Notes: a model not told the origin generated them from the letters alone. Counted from the first letter of the stretch, positions 8,502-17,192 are shown. The stretch: DNA of 64,000 nucleotides from an uncultured Lachnospiraceae bacterium (GCA_934394565.1 CAKRQV010000004.1:62001-126000), one strand, 5' to 3'. Program-made: numbers and translations.

Positions 8502-8600
8502 TGTCGTACCTCCTGATGTAATAAATAAATGTATGATACAGCTACAGCCCCTTTCCCTTTTATAATAGGGAAAACTGCAGCAGACTCATCTTTGTTTTAG

Positions 8601-8628
8601 AGTATAGCACATCTTTTCTTAAACACAA
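8601..8628 (-). promoter_or_regulatory. ridA promoter
   Basis: On the minus strand TTGTGT (8623-8628) and TATACT (8601-8606) are separated by 16 bases, about 100 bases upstream of the ridA ATG. The leader can form a small TTTCCC/GGGAAA hairpin. Confidence 0.5.
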
Positions 8629-8646
8629 GATATCGTTTCTGCTTTC

Positions 8647-9582
8647 TCAGACATGTAATCTGCGAATGATCTCAAATACCAGATCACACTGGTTTACGAA
8701 CGGTTTTAAGTGCTGGAAGAAGACAACACCGTCTGTCGGTGATGCAATCGTCTCCCGTACACTTCCTTCATACGGATCCAGGATCAAGGCCATCGGCTGA
8801 CCGTGGCTCACCTCGTCCCCCGGCTTGATCAGAGAGCGGAAGATCCCACTCTTTTCTGTATGGATCTCGGTCAGTTCATCCTCATGGATCACACTGGCAA
8901 TATAGCCACCGTGACAGTTGTATTTCAATACACCCATTCGTGTCAGGAAACGCAATACCGCACTGACCGCCATCTGGGCGGATTCTTCATCGATATTGTC
9001 GGTATCATTGGTGTAGACGGAAAAAGCATTTGTCCCATTGTTCTGCCAGTTGTAATTCAAGGTTGTTGTGTCGTACGGTCTCGGCTTTCTGAGCACAACA
9101 TAGGGCAGACCAAAGAGATTTGCCAGACTGGCACTGGAATGTTCCGTCTCCATCATCCGCACATGCGGGATAAACTGCCCCGGCATATAAAAGCTGGCAA
9201 ACTGGATCCCATAACTGTAGCCCTTAATACACTCAAAAACACCGGCAGCGATACGCTCCGTTGTGCCGCCGTCTGCAATACCCGGAAATTTCCGGTTGAT
9301 ATCTGTATTATCCACAGCCCAGAACCGCTTGCCGATATTCATGGCATAATGATTGACACTGGGGATGATCAGGATCTCATTATTCTGTGTGATATGTCCG
9401 TGTGCTTCCAGATCTTTTAGTTTCTGTACCAGAAGAGAACAGACATACAGCTGCTGGATTTCATTTCCCCGCAGCGCACCTACGATACAGGCTGTTTTTT
9501 CTCCATAGCCAAAACGGTAACCGGTGACCTTCAGATCATCACGATATGGTGCTTTCAGGGAATATAATATTTCTTTTCTCAT
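8647..9582 (-). CDS. M14 AstE/AspA-family protein lacking the metal ligands (probable pseudoenzyme)
   Basis: The 311-residue product is a paralog of the preceding gene and keeps the family fold: an N-terminal carboxypeptidase-like domain, then a C-terminal beta-sandwich with GIFRSLIKPGDEVSHGQPMA. In succinylglutamate desuccinylase/aspartoacylase enzymes zinc is held by His-x-x-Glu and a later His. Here the first motif reads GALRGNE (Arg38 for His, Glu41 kept) and the segment aligned with the partner's DVHAS reads IQFAS, with no His. The NTDINRKFPG stretch that lines the site is still recognisable. The gene overlaps the upstream paralog by four bases (ATGA), so the two are translationally coupled. 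I infer a catalytically dead partner or regulator of the active paralog; a different chemistry cannot be excluded. Confidence 0.85.
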   Translation of the reverse strand: MRKEILYSLKAPYRDDLKVTGYRFGYGEKTACIVGALRGNEIQQLYVCSLLVQKLKDLEAHGHITQNNEILIIPSVNHYAMNIGKRFWAVDNTDINRKFPGIADGGTTERIAAGVFECIKGYSYGIQFASFYMPGQFIPHVRMMETEHSSASLANLFGLPYVVLRKPRPYDTTTLNYNWQNNGTNAFSVYTNDTDNIDEESAQMAVSAVLRFLTRMGVLKYNCHGGYIASVIHEDELTEIHTEKSGIFRSLIKPGDEVSHGQPMALILDPYEGSVRETIASPTDGVVFFQHLKPFVNQCDLVFEIIRRLHV

Positions 9583-10517
9583 ACGTTTTTATCCTTCAGA
9601 ATACGATACATCAGTGCACCATGGTATACGATCGGGTACTGACGCACCGTGATGATTTTTCCGTTACAGGGCGCATTGATCACCTCTTCCACCGTTCCGG
9701 TCAGCGCATTGACGATTTCACCGATATGCTGTCCCTCTCGAATATACTCTCCGATATCCACAACAGGCATAAATACACCCGAAGCTTCGGCATTGGCATA
9801 CGCCACATTTTCTGCATGGGCGATATCCGGTTTGCGCACCAGATTTGTCTCGCCCTGCCATATGCCCTCCTGCTTCATCACATGCAGGATGCCCTCTACG
9901 ATCTGATCCCCATAGGTCTTGTCGATCCGCATACCACTGCCGGCCTCGATGGCAAGTGTCGGAACGCCAAACATATTCAGACTGTGGGCCAGTGTAGCCT
10001 CTTTAACTGTGGCACTGGCTGCGATCCAGACCAGATCAGCATTAACCTGCACGGCAAAGGGGAGCAGCCTTGCCTCGTCCTTCTCCTGCATGCGCACCTG
10101 CACGATCTCTTTCAGAAAAATGTCACTGGCATGGACATCAATGCACAGATCTGAACCGATCAGATCATCCATCAGCTTTGCCGCCATATATTCTGTCATA
10201 TTTCCCTCAGTACTGCCGGGAAAAATATGGTTCATATCAATGTCAAACTGGGGCAGACCACGGTTGATGGAATCGATACCCAGTGGATTGATTGCCGGGT
10301 AAATGTCCAGAATACCCGTCAGCTTTTCCGGTTCCTTATGAATCCTGCGCTGCACCTCATACAGCACATACATGCCCAGAAGCTCGTCGCCATGGATACC
10401 GGTAACCAGGGATATCCTTTTCTCTCTGCCTGTTTTTTCTATTGGCTCCAGTCTGTTTTTCTGGAGCACCAGCTTCTCATCCACAGGAAGCTCTATGGAT
10501 GCTATTGTTTCTATCAT
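9579..10517 (-). CDS. M14 family succinylglutamate desuccinylase/aspartoacylase-like hydrolase
   Basis: The 312-residue protein carries a full M14 AstE/AspA site: SLVTGIHGDELLGMYV with His42 and Glu45, then CIDVHASD with His129 as the third ligand. The substrate-binding DIDMNHIFPG segment and the C-terminal beta-sandwich (GVFMPVVDIGEYIREGQHIG) are present. Family members cleave N-acyl or amide groups from small amino-acid conjugates in the cytosol; the actual substrate cannot be read from sequence. It is first in a two-gene operon with its ligand-less paralog and is divergent from a LysR gene across 128 bp, so a LysR-controlled amino-acid-conjugate catabolic unit is likely. An AGAGGA site precedes the ATG. 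Confidence 0.88.
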   Translation of the reverse strand: MIETIASIELPVDEKLVLQKNRLEPIEKTGREKRISLVTGIHGDELLGMYVLYEVQRRIHKEPEKLTGILDIYPAINPLGIDSINRGLPQFDIDMNHIFPGSTEGNMTEYMAAKLMDDLIGSDLCIDVHASDIFLKEIVQVRMQEKDEARLLPFAVQVNADLVWIAASATVKEATLAHSLNMFGVPTLAIEAGSGMRIDKTYGDQIVEGILHVMKQEGIWQGETNLVRKPDIAHAENVAYANAEASGVFMPVVDIGEYIREGQHIGEIVNALTGTVEEVINAPCNGKIITVRQYPIVYHGALMYRILKDKNV

Positions 10518-10540
10518 CTATATATCCTCTTTTTTATCAC

Positions 10541-10559
10541 AATACTATGGTAAAGTATT
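10541..10559. promoter_or_regulatory. Candidate LysR operator between divergent genes
   Basis: AATACTATGGTAAAGTATT has perfect 6-bp arms around a 7-base centre, and contains the T-N11-A form expected for LysR-type regulators. It lies upstream of both the M14 operon and the lysR gene. A small TAGTACTA palindrome follows at 10571-10578. Confidence 0.55.
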
Positions 10560-10587
10560 TTTCCTACCTATAGTACTAAAAAGCCGC

Positions 10588-10616
10588 TTGCCTGTCAACA
10601 AACAGAATGGTATAAT
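10588..10616 (+). promoter_or_regulatory. Promoter of the lysR-type gene
   Basis: TTGCCT (10588-10593), a 17-base spacer and a perfect TATAAT (10611-10616) lie 30 bases before the lysR ATG. Confidence 0.75.
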
Positions 10617-10645
10617 AGACACACTTATAAGGAGTACTAATAAAA

Positions 10646-11524
10646 ATGGATGTAAATTATGAATTATATAAAGTCTTTTACCACGTCGCCACGACCTTAA
10701 GTTTTTCCGAAGCTTCCCGCCAGCTCTATATTTCCCAGTCCGCTGTCAGCCAGTCTGTCAAAACACTGGAAAAAAAGCTCGGCACCCCGCTTTTTGTCCG
10801 CAGTACCAAAAATGTCCAGCTGACACCGGAGGGCGAGACACTGCTGCGCCATATCGAACCGGCGATCCAGCTGATCCGCCAGGGCGAAAATAATATTCTC
10901 GAAGCCGGCAGTCTCGGCGGCGGCCAGCTCCGTATCGGTGCGACAGACACGATCTGCCGCCATCTGCTGATTCCCTATCTGAACCGCTACCACAAGGCCT
11001 ATCCGAAGGTGCATATCCGCATCATCAATCAGACCTCTTTAAAATGTGTGGATCTCCTTGAAAGCGGCCAGGTGGATCTGATCGTCACCAACTACCCCAA
11101 TTCCCGCATGGGCAACCGCGAACAGATACATGTGATCAGCGAATTTCATGATGTCTTCACCGCCAGCCGCAGTCACTATCCGCAGCTGGAGGGCCGTGAA
11201 GTCTCTTTAAAAGAGATACAGGAGTATCCGATTCTGATGCTTGACCGTCACAGCACGACAAACGAATTTCTCCACCAGACCTTCCGCAAAGAACAGCTGG
11301 AACTGGTGCCGGAGATCGAGCTGGATTCCAACGATGTCCTGCTGGATCTGGCCAATATCGGTCTGGGGCTTGCCTTTGTTCCGGATTACTGCCTGCATGA
11401 GCAGGAAAAACTTTTCCCGATCCATCTGACCGAAGAAATGCCCGCACGTAAAGTCGTACTGGTCACTGCAGGAAATGTGCCACTGACACAGGCTGCCCGG
11501 GAATTTCTGCAGATGTTTACCTGA
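10646..11524 (+). CDS. LysR-family transcriptional regulator
   Basis: The 292-residue product has the full LysR plan: an N-terminal winged helix (ATTLSFSEASRQLYISQSAV, SQSVKTLEKKLGTPLFVRST), a linker helix, and a two-lobe periplasmic-binding-like effector domain (GQLRIGATDTICRHLLIPYL onwards). It binds DNA as a tetramer and responds to a small-molecule ligand. Its divergent placement next to the M14 pair, with a LysR-type palindrome in the shared gap, suggests it controls that pair. The ATG follows AAGGAG, and a TATAAT promoter lies just upstream. The ligand is unknown. Confidence 0.93.
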   Translation: MDVNYELYKVFYHVATTLSFSEASRQLYISQSAVSQSVKTLEKKLGTPLFVRSTKNVQLTPEGETLLRHIEPAIQLIRQGENNILEAGSLGGGQLRIGATDTICRHLLIPYLNRYHKAYPKVHIRIINQTSLKCVDLLESGQVDLIVTNYPNSRMGNREQIHVISEFHDVFTASRSHYPQLEGREVSLKEIQEYPILMLDRHSTTNEFLHQTFRKEQLELVPEIELDSNDVLLDLANIGLGLAFVPDYCLHEQEKLFPIHLTEEMPARKVVLVTAGNVPLTQAAREFLQMFT

Positions 11525-11664
11525 TATCGCATCCATGCCCTGCTGACACTGCAGGCCATAGACTATAACACGAAATCTGTTATATTTTCGTAAAAACGGC
11601 ATTTGCATATGTCTGATATTTTCTGTAAACTATAACACAGGATAGATTCTAAGGAGGTTTAGCC

Positions 11665-11886
11665 ATGACAGACTATGAAATCATTACCGAAAGCACTACA
11701 CCCTGCGGCGGCTCCGCCCATGCCGTAAGAGAGATTATTGAAGCCACCGCCGAAAGTCCGGAGGCTTACGTGAAAGAACACGGCCGCTACCCGATCCAGG
11801 ACATCCTCACCAACGAGGATGGCGACACCGTGATCATTACCGGTGACGAAAACGGCTACATGATCCGGTATACATTCACTGCATAA
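11665..11886 (+). CDS. Small acidic protein of unknown function (73 aa)
   Basis: The 73-residue product begins MTDYEIITESTTPCGGSAHA, continues with VREIIEATAESPEAYVKEHG and ends in a beta-rich stretch (GDTVIITGDENGYMIRYTFT). It is strongly acidic, has one cysteine and no membrane segment. I do not recognise a named family. AAGGAGG precedes the ATG at a good distance and a strong terminator follows, so it is a real single-gene unit. Its position next to the lysR gene gives no firm clue. Confidence 0.75.
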   Translation: MTDYEIITESTTPCGGSAHAVREIIEATAESPEAYVKEHGRYPIQDILTNEDGDTVIITGDENGYMIRYTFTA

Positions 11887-11896
11887 AGCACTTTCT

Positions 11897-11935
11897 GGAT
11901 GTACAGCATATGTATCCTGCTGTACATCCTTTTTT
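11897..11935 (+). terminator. Intrinsic terminator
   Basis: GGATGTACAGCA pairs perfectly with TGCTGTACATCC and is followed by TTTTTT, just after the 73-residue gene. Confidence 0.88.
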
Positions 11936-12256
11936 GCTATGTATATGGAAATAATCCATGGAATCCTTCTGATTGATTATGCTGTTTAAATATCGCCTCT
12001 TTACTCTTACAGTACATGTACCAGCTCATATCTCACTCTATGTCACCGTGCTATACAGTTCCCATCCATTTTCATCATATTTTTATCATGAACTTACATT
12101 CAGTTTTCTGGCCCGCTCCCATACCTTTGCTTTTTTTTCCGTACAATCAACGATATACCCACTCCCGTATCCCCTCCCCCGGCTTGCGCACACATGTTCT
12201 GTCTGTTACACTGGAGTACATTGTTAGTATTTTATCAAAACGAGGTTTACGATCAT
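11936..12256. other. 320-bp gap before the methyltransferase gene
   Basis: The gap is AT-rich with pyrimidine-rich stretches and a GTACATGTAC palindrome at about 12012-12021. I see no gene with a ribosome site and no clear RNA structure. Confidence 0.4.
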
Positions 12257-12985
12257 ATGGAAAAGATTAAAAAAAGAATTGTCACCTACTGGGATGAGCG
12301 TGCCGAAGAGTTTGCCGCTCTGCGCATCAAAGAGCTGCGCGACGATATCAGTCAGCGATGGGAAAAAGAAATTTTCAAATATCTGCCGGAAGATAAAAAT
12401 CTGAAGATTCTGGATATCGGCACAGGTTCCGGCTACTTTGCCCTGCTGTTGTCTCAGATGGGCTATCATGTGACAGGGATCGACCTGACCGAAAAGATGA
12501 TCGAAGAAGCAAAAAAGACCGCCAAAGTTCTTGGCAGCGATGCACAGTTCCTGATCATGGATGCCGAAGAACCGGACTTCCCGGAGGAAAGCTTTGATGT
12601 CATCCTGACCCGCAACCTGACCTGGACACTGCCGCACCCGCGCAAAGCCTACAAGGCATGGAAAAAGCTGCTCAAAAAGGGCGGTATCCTGTTAAACTTT
12701 GACGCCGATTACGGTAAACAGCAGATGAATGCTTCCGCAGAGGAGCTGCCCGCGCATCATGCCCATCAGCAGATGAGCCAGCAGATGAAGGATGAATGTG
12801 AAAATATCAAGGAAAGCCTGCGGATCAGTGGAAACGACCGTCCTGCCTGGGATCTAAAGACCTTAAAGCAACTGGGTTATCATGACATTCAGGCCGATAC
12901 CACCGTATCTGAGAGAATTTATCTCGAACAGGATGAATTTTACAATCCGGCACCGTTATTTGCCCTGTTTGCCCATCGTCCGTAA
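12257..12985 (+). CDS. Class I SAM-dependent methyltransferase
   Basis: The 242-residue protein has a Rossmann-type methyltransferase core: motif I LDIGTGSGYFALLLSQMGYH, motif II VTGIDLTEKMIEEAKK, an acidic DAEEPDFPEESFDVILTRN strand, and KAWKKLLKKGGILLNFDAD. An N-terminal helix (KRIVTYWDERAEEF) is typical of small-molecule methyltransferases of Firmicutes, some of which act in metal-chelator or cofactor pathways. The substrate is not known. ATG 12257 is preferred over the longer frame from 12194 because it has GAGGT upstream and because the added residues do not look like protein. A terminator follows at 13024. Confidence 0.85.
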   Translation: MEKIKKRIVTYWDERAEEFAALRIKELRDDISQRWEKEIFKYLPEDKNLKILDIGTGSGYFALLLSQMGYHVTGIDLTEKMIEEAKKTAKVLGSDAQFLIMDAEEPDFPEESFDVILTRNLTWTLPHPRKAYKAWKKLLKKGGILLNFDADYGKQQMNASAEELPAHHAHQQMSQQMKDECENIKESLRISGNDRPAWDLKTLKQLGYHDIQADTTVSERIYLEQDEFYNPAPLFALFAHRP

Positions 12986-13023
12986 TCTCACTGTATAAAA
13001 GCGGGCATATCTGCTTTTGCACT

Positions 13024-13050
13024 CAAAACTGGTCCACCGGACCAGTTTTT
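13024..13050 (+). terminator. Intrinsic terminator
   Basis: AAAACTGGTCC-acc-GGACCAGTTTTT is a perfect 11-bp stem with a 3-base loop followed by T-run, 39 bases past the methyltransferase stop. Confidence 0.9.
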
Positions 13051-13111
13051 CATATGCATGACGTCCGACAATATCGCATGCACCAGGTATAACGCACCAG
13101 AAAGGAAGCTC

Positions 13112-13393
13112 ATGGAAATCCGCCAGTTACAGTATTTCGTAGAAAGTGCCCGCACCCGTTCTTTCAGCCAGGCCGCCCGCACTCTCTACACCAGCCAGCC
13201 AAATGTCAGCAAAGCCATCCAGCAGCTCGAAACTGAGCTTGACACTGCTCTTTTCACCCGCAGCTTTGGCGGTATCGAACTGACCGAAGAGGGCAAAATT
13301 GTCTATCTCTATGCGGTCAATATTTTGCAGAACGTTGACCGGATGAATGAGCTTCTTGAAGAACACAGACAGACGCATCCCATATCCGACTGA
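13112..13393 (+). CDS. LysR-type DNA-binding domain without an effector domain
   Basis: The 93-residue product is the winged helix-turn-helix and linker helix of a LysR regulator (MEIRQLQYFVESARTRSFSQ, AARTLYTSQPNVSKAIQQLE, LFTRSFGGIELTEEGKIVYL), ending shortly after residue 85. The 200-residue sensor domain is absent. It has a ribosome site (GGAAG), an intact frame and its own terminator, so it is either a truncated remnant or a free-standing DNA-binding protein that could compete with full LysR regulators. The next 200 bp contain no LysR effector sequence. No target is evident, though the MATE transporter gene downstream is a candidate. Confidence 0.75.
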   Translation: MEIRQLQYFVESARTRSFSQAARTLYTSQPNVSKAIQQLETELDTALFTRSFGGIELTEEGKIVYLYAVNILQNVDRMNELLEEHRQTHPISD

Positions 13394-13399
13394 TACTAA

Positions 13400-13445
13400 A
13401 GGCAATGCCCGCCATTTTATTTTGGCTGTCTGCATTGTCTTTTTA
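13400..13445 (+). terminator. Terminator after the LysR fragment
   Basis: GGCAATGC pairs with GCATTGTC, with an inner GCCA/TGGC pairing, followed by TTTTT. Confidence 0.7.
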
Positions 13446-13599
13446 TATGTTATACTATGTTTGTTTGATAATTTTCATTGTCTTACCAAAAAAGTCCGTA
13501 TTTAACTGCCATGCATACCAGAAACTGATCCAGAGGATCACTTTTGCGTGTGAAGTCAACTTGGCATCCATAAAATTCAGAAAGAAGTGACCCTACTCT

Positions 13600-14970
13600 A
13601 TGAAACGTATTGATTTTGAAAACGGTTCTCTTACCGGAAATATCTTCCGGGCGGCTCTGCCAATGCTGGTGGCGCAGTTTTTGAGCCTGTTATACAATAT
13701 CGTTGACCGCATCTATATCGCCCGTATCCCCGATGTCGGAACAACCGCCCTGGGAGCTGTCGGCTTATGCTTTCCGATCGTTATGATCATCACTGCCTGC
13801 AGCAATCTCTTTGGCAATGGCGGCGCACCGCTCTTTTCCATTGCCCGGGGCGAAGGTAACCGTGAAAAGGCCGGCCTTTTGATGAATATATCTTTTACCA
13901 TGCTCCTGGTCTGCGGTATCTGTCTGATGATCCTGGGCCTTGTCTTCGCCCGTCCGATCCTGTTTCTGTTCGGAGCCTCCAAAGATGCCATCGGATATGC
14001 GTATCCCTATCTGATGATCTACCTGCTCGGCACGGTTCCTTCCATGATCGCCACCGGTATGAATCCCTTCATCAATGCCCAGGGATACGCCACAACCGGC
14101 ATGCTGTCTGTTGTCGTCGGTGCCGTTGCCAATCTTCTCTTAGACCCGCTGTTTATCTTCGCCTTTGGTCTCGGTATCCGGGGAGCCGCCATCGCCACAA
14201 TCCTTTCACAGGCTCTCTCTGCCCTTTTTGTACTGTACTTTTTACAGCACAAGGCAGAATACAAAGTCCGTCTGCTGACACGCCGGGAACTGCCTGCCTG
14301 TCGTAAAAAAGCCGCAGACATCATCAGCCTCGGCACCGCCGGCTTTATCATGCAGCTGACCAACAGTGTTGTATCCATCTGCTGCAACAACATACTGTCC
14401 GTCACTGGCGGTGACCTCTATATCTCTGTCATGACCATTATCTCCAGCGTACGTCAGATGGTTGAGACCCCGATCCACGCCATCACCGAAGGCTCCTCCC
14501 CGATCATCAGCTACAATTACGGTGCAAAACGTCCCAAAAAAGTCTTCCAGGCCGGTGCCACCATGGCCGCCATGGCCCTCGTTTACACCCTCCTGGTCTG
14601 GTCCGTGATCATCCACGCCCCTCACTTTCTGATCAGCATCTTCAGTTCAGACCCCGCTCTGATTGAAGACACCGTGCCCGCCCTGAAGCTGTACTTTAAT
14701 GCCTTCATCTTCATGCTCCTACAGTACGTCGGCCAGACCATGTTTAAATCTTTAAACAAAAAGAAGCAGGCCATCTTCTTCTCCCTGCTCCGCAAAGTAT
14801 TTATCGTCGTCCCGCTGACTTACCTTTTCCCCTACGCCCTCCACATGGGCACCAACGGCGTCTTCCTCGCAGAACCCGTCTCCAACGTCATCGGCGGCAG
14901 CCTCTGCTTCATCACCATGCTTATAACAGTTCTTCCAGAACTCAAACGCATGTCCACCTCAAAAAACTAA
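13600..14970 (+). CDS. MATE-family multidrug/cation antiporter
   Basis: The 456-residue membrane protein has about 12 transmembrane helices in two homologous halves and typical MATE sequence: AALPMLVAQFLSLLYNIVDR in helix 1, GNGGAPLFSIARGEG after helix 2, GMNPFINAQGYATTGML before helix 4 and EGSSPIISYNYGAKRPKKVF at the start of the second half. These transporters export drugs or metabolites using sodium or proton gradients. The length is normal. The ribosome site is weak, but the start MKRIDFENGSLTGNIFRAAL is the family's. The gene stands between a LysR fragment and a large palindrome. The substrate is unknown. Confidence 0.92.
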   Translation: MKRIDFENGSLTGNIFRAALPMLVAQFLSLLYNIVDRIYIARIPDVGTTALGAVGLCFPIVMIITACSNLFGNGGAPLFSIARGEGNREKAGLLMNISFTMLLVCGICLMILGLVFARPILFLFGASKDAIGYAYPYLMIYLLGTVPSMIATGMNPFINAQGYATTGMLSVVVGAVANLLLDPLFIFAFGLGIRGAAIATILSQALSALFVLYFLQHKAEYKVRLLTRRELPACRKKAADIISLGTAGFIMQLTNSVVSICCNNILSVTGGDLYISVMTIISSVRQMVETPIHAITEGSSPIISYNYGAKRPKKVFQAGATMAAMALVYTLLVWSVIIHAPHFLISIFSSDPALIEDTVPALKLYFNAFIFMLLQYVGQTMFKSLNKKKQAIFFSLLRKVFIVVPLTYLFPYALHMGTNGVFLAEPVSNVIGGSLCFITMLITVLPELKRMSTSKN

Positions 14971-15020
14971 CCCCTTTCGCCATCAGCGCCGCTCCCCCAC
15001 CTACCGTCCCTTAAAAGACA

Positions 15021-15296
15021 GGCTGCGGCCGCTGGCCCCCTCCGACTGCTGTGCTGTTGGTGAAAAACATAAAGCCCGGGCTTAGTATAGCTTGGCTTCT
15101 GCGGCCAGGTTTCTGTGGGGCAGTTTCCGCATCACAAATGCGGAAACTGAGGATGCCTGAGCCGGATTTGCATCAGCAAATCCGGCGAATCATCCGGTAC
15201 CCACAGAAACCTGGTTGCAGAAGCTTAGCTATCCTTGCCCGGGCGTCCGTTTTTCACCAACAGCACAGCAGTCGGAGGGGGCCAGCGACCGCAGCC
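15021..15296. repeat. Long intergenic palindrome with ~97-bp arms and two inner hairpins
   Basis: The left arm 15021-15118 and the right arm 15200-15296 are inverted repeats with roughly 88% identity by eye. The loop holds two further hairpins: CAGTTTCCGCAT against ATGCGGAAACTG, and GCCGGATTTGC against GCAAATCCGGC. The element fills the gap between the convergent MATE and rarA genes, ending 13 bases from the rarA stop. It belongs to the same architectural class as the palindromes at 19.7, 40.7, 50.5 and 61.4 kb, but its core differs from theirs. Confidence 0.85.
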
Positions 15297-15309
15297 GTCC
15301 ATCCCTCAC

Positions 15310-16641
15310 TCACTCTTCCCTGTTCCTCAACCGTTCCAACCTCTCTTTAATTCTCTCTTCATACCCAATCTCCGTCGGTTCATAAAACCTCTCCCCACGG
15401 ATCTCATCTGGCAAATACTGCTGCTTCACAAAATGCTCCGGATAATCATGTGCATACTTATAGCCGACACCATGTCCCAGCTTTGCCGAACCCTTATAAT
15501 GCGCATCCTGCAAATGCACCGGCACCGTCGTCTTTTTCGAGCGCACACTCTCCATCGCCGCAAAAATCGCATTCGTGCATGCATTACTCTTCGGTGCACC
15601 CGCAATATAGATCGCCGCCTGCGAAAGGATCAGCTGGGATTCCGGCATACCGATCCGCTCCACTGCCTGTGCCGCCGCTGTAGCCACCACCAGCGCCTGC
15701 GGATCCGCATTCCCGACATCCTCCGCCGCACAGATCATCATACGCCTTGCAATAAACTTGATATCTTCCCCCGCATACAGCATCTTCGCCAGATAATACA
15801 CCGCTGCATCAGGATCAGACCCGCGCATACTCTTGATAAATGCCGAGATCGTATCGTAATGCTGATCTCCCGTCTTATCGTAACGTACCACACGCTTCTG
15901 GATACACTCCGACGCCGTCTCCAGATCAATGTGGATCAGTCCGTCGTCACTTCTTGGTGTTGTCAGCACCGCCAGTTCAATTGCATTCAACGCTGCTCTC
16001 GCATCACCACCGGAAATATCTGCGAGAAAATGTCTCGCATCCGCATCTATCACCGCATGATAACTGCCCATACCGTTCACTGTATCCGTCACCGCACGAT
16101 CCAGTAATTTCTCAATATCTCCAATTTCCAGAGATTTCAGTTCAAAAATAACTGACCGTGACAGCAAAGCGCCATTCACCTCAAAATACGGATTCTCCGT
16201 CGTTGCACCGATCAGAATGATTGTACCATCTTCCACATACGGCAGCAGATAATCCTGCTGTCCCTTATTAAAGCGGTGGATCTCGTCGATAAACAGGATC
16301 GTCTTTTTGCCATACATGCCGAGTTCATCCTGCGCCGCTTTTACCGCCTCTTCCATATCCTTCTTGCCGGCCGTTGTCGCATTTAGCTGGGTGAACTTTG
16401 CACTCGTCGTATTGGCGATCACCTTCGCCAGTGTCGTCTTACCTGTTCCCGGCGGTCCATAAAAGATCAGGGAGCTCAGCTTATCTGCCTTGATCGCGCG
16501 GTACAGCATCTTTCCCTCACCGATGATATGCTGCTGTCCTACAACCTCTTCCAGTGTTTTCGGACGCATTCGTGAGGCCAGCGGTGACTCCTTTTCCAGT
16601 GTTGCTTCTTTCATATAAGAAAACAGATCCATATCTGCCAT
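15310..16641 (-). CDS. rarA: Replication-associated recombination protein A (MgsA/RarA AAA+ ATPase)
   Basis: The 443-residue ATPase acts at stalled replication forks with SSB and the clamp. It has the family start RPKTLEEVVGQQHIIGEGKM, Walker A FYGPPGTGKTTLAKVIA, Walker B ILFIDEIHRFNKGQQDYLLP, sensor 1 GATTENPYFEVN, and a C-terminal tetramerisation domain (HDYPEHFVKQQYLPDEIRGE, RFYEPTEIGYE). Length and domain order are complete. AAGGAG precedes the ATG. It is transcribed alone and converges on the MATE gene across the large palindrome. Confidence 0.95.
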   Translation of the reverse strand: MADMDLFSYMKEATLEKESPLASRMRPKTLEEVVGQQHIIGEGKMLYRAIKADKLSSLIFYGPPGTGKTTLAKVIANTTSAKFTQLNATTAGKKDMEEAVKAAQDELGMYGKKTILFIDEIHRFNKGQQDYLLPYVEDGTIILIGATTENPYFEVNGALLSRSVIFELKSLEIGDIEKLLDRAVTDTVNGMGSYHAVIDADARHFLADISGGDARAALNAIELAVLTTPRSDDGLIHIDLETASECIQKRVVRYDKTGDQHYDTISAFIKSMRGSDPDAAVYYLAKMLYAGEDIKFIARRMMICAAEDVGNADPQALVVATAAAQAVERIGMPESQLILSQAAIYIAGAPKSNACTNAIFAAMESVRSKKTTVPVHLQDAHYKGSAKLGHGVGYKYAHDYPEHFVKQQYLPDEIRGERFYEPTEIGYEERIKERLERLRNREE

Positions 16642-16753
16642 ATATCTTCTCCTTTAATAAAACACAACTGTTTAATATAAGTACATCTGTTCTATTTTAT
16701 CAAAAAAAAAGAAGAAAAGGAACCTCCACTGGAGCTTTCTTTTCTGTGCTGTG

Positions 16754-16790
16754 AAAAAAAGGAACCTCTTCCACCCGGAAAGAGATTCCT
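16754..16790 (-). terminator. Terminator of the infC-rpmI-rplT operon
   Basis: On the minus strand GGAATCTCTTTCC pairs with GGAAGAGGTTCC and is followed by TTTTTTT, 19 bases past the rplT stop. A second weaker A/T-flanked hairpin lies at about 16712-16737. Confidence 0.88.
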
Positions 16791-16808
16791 CATCATCTTC
16801 GTATTTAC

Positions 16809-17165
16809 TTATGCGATTTTGCTTTTAGCAAGCTCAGCCAGTGTAGCGAAGCCTTCTGCATCGTTGATAGCCATGTCAGCCAGAACTTTTCTGTTCAGAT
16901 CAACATTAGCCAGCTTCAGACCATACATGAATTTGCTGTAGGACAGACCATTCATACGTGCTGCAGCATTGATACGAGCGATCCACAGCTGTCTGAACTG
17001 ACGTTTTTTCTCTTTACGTCCAGCGTAAGCTGTTGTCAGAGCTCTCATAACGGACTGTTTTGCTACTCTATACTGTTTGGATCTGGCTCCTCTGTAACCT
17101 TTAGCCAGCTTTAATACTCTGTTATGTTTCTTCTTTGCGTTTAAACCGCCTTTAATTCTTGCCAT
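16809..17165 (-). CDS. rplT: 50S ribosomal protein L20
   Basis: The 118-residue basic protein is a complete L20, an early 23S rRNA assembly protein: MARIKGGLNAKKKHNRVLKL, AKGYRGARSKQYRVAKQSVM, then LWIARINAAARMNGLSYSKF. It is the last gene of infC-rpmI-rplT, 27 bases after rpmI. In Firmicutes L20 also binds the operon leader and represses it, and a matching leader lies upstream of infC here. Confidence 0.98.
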   Translation of the reverse strand: MARIKGGLNAKKKHNRVLKLAKGYRGARSKQYRVAKQSVMRALTTAYAGRKEKKRQFRQLWIARINAAARMNGLSYSKFMYGLKLANVDLNRKVLADMAINDAEGFATLAELAKSKIA

Positions 17166-17192
17166 TTCTTAATTCCTCCTGCAATCTCAAAC

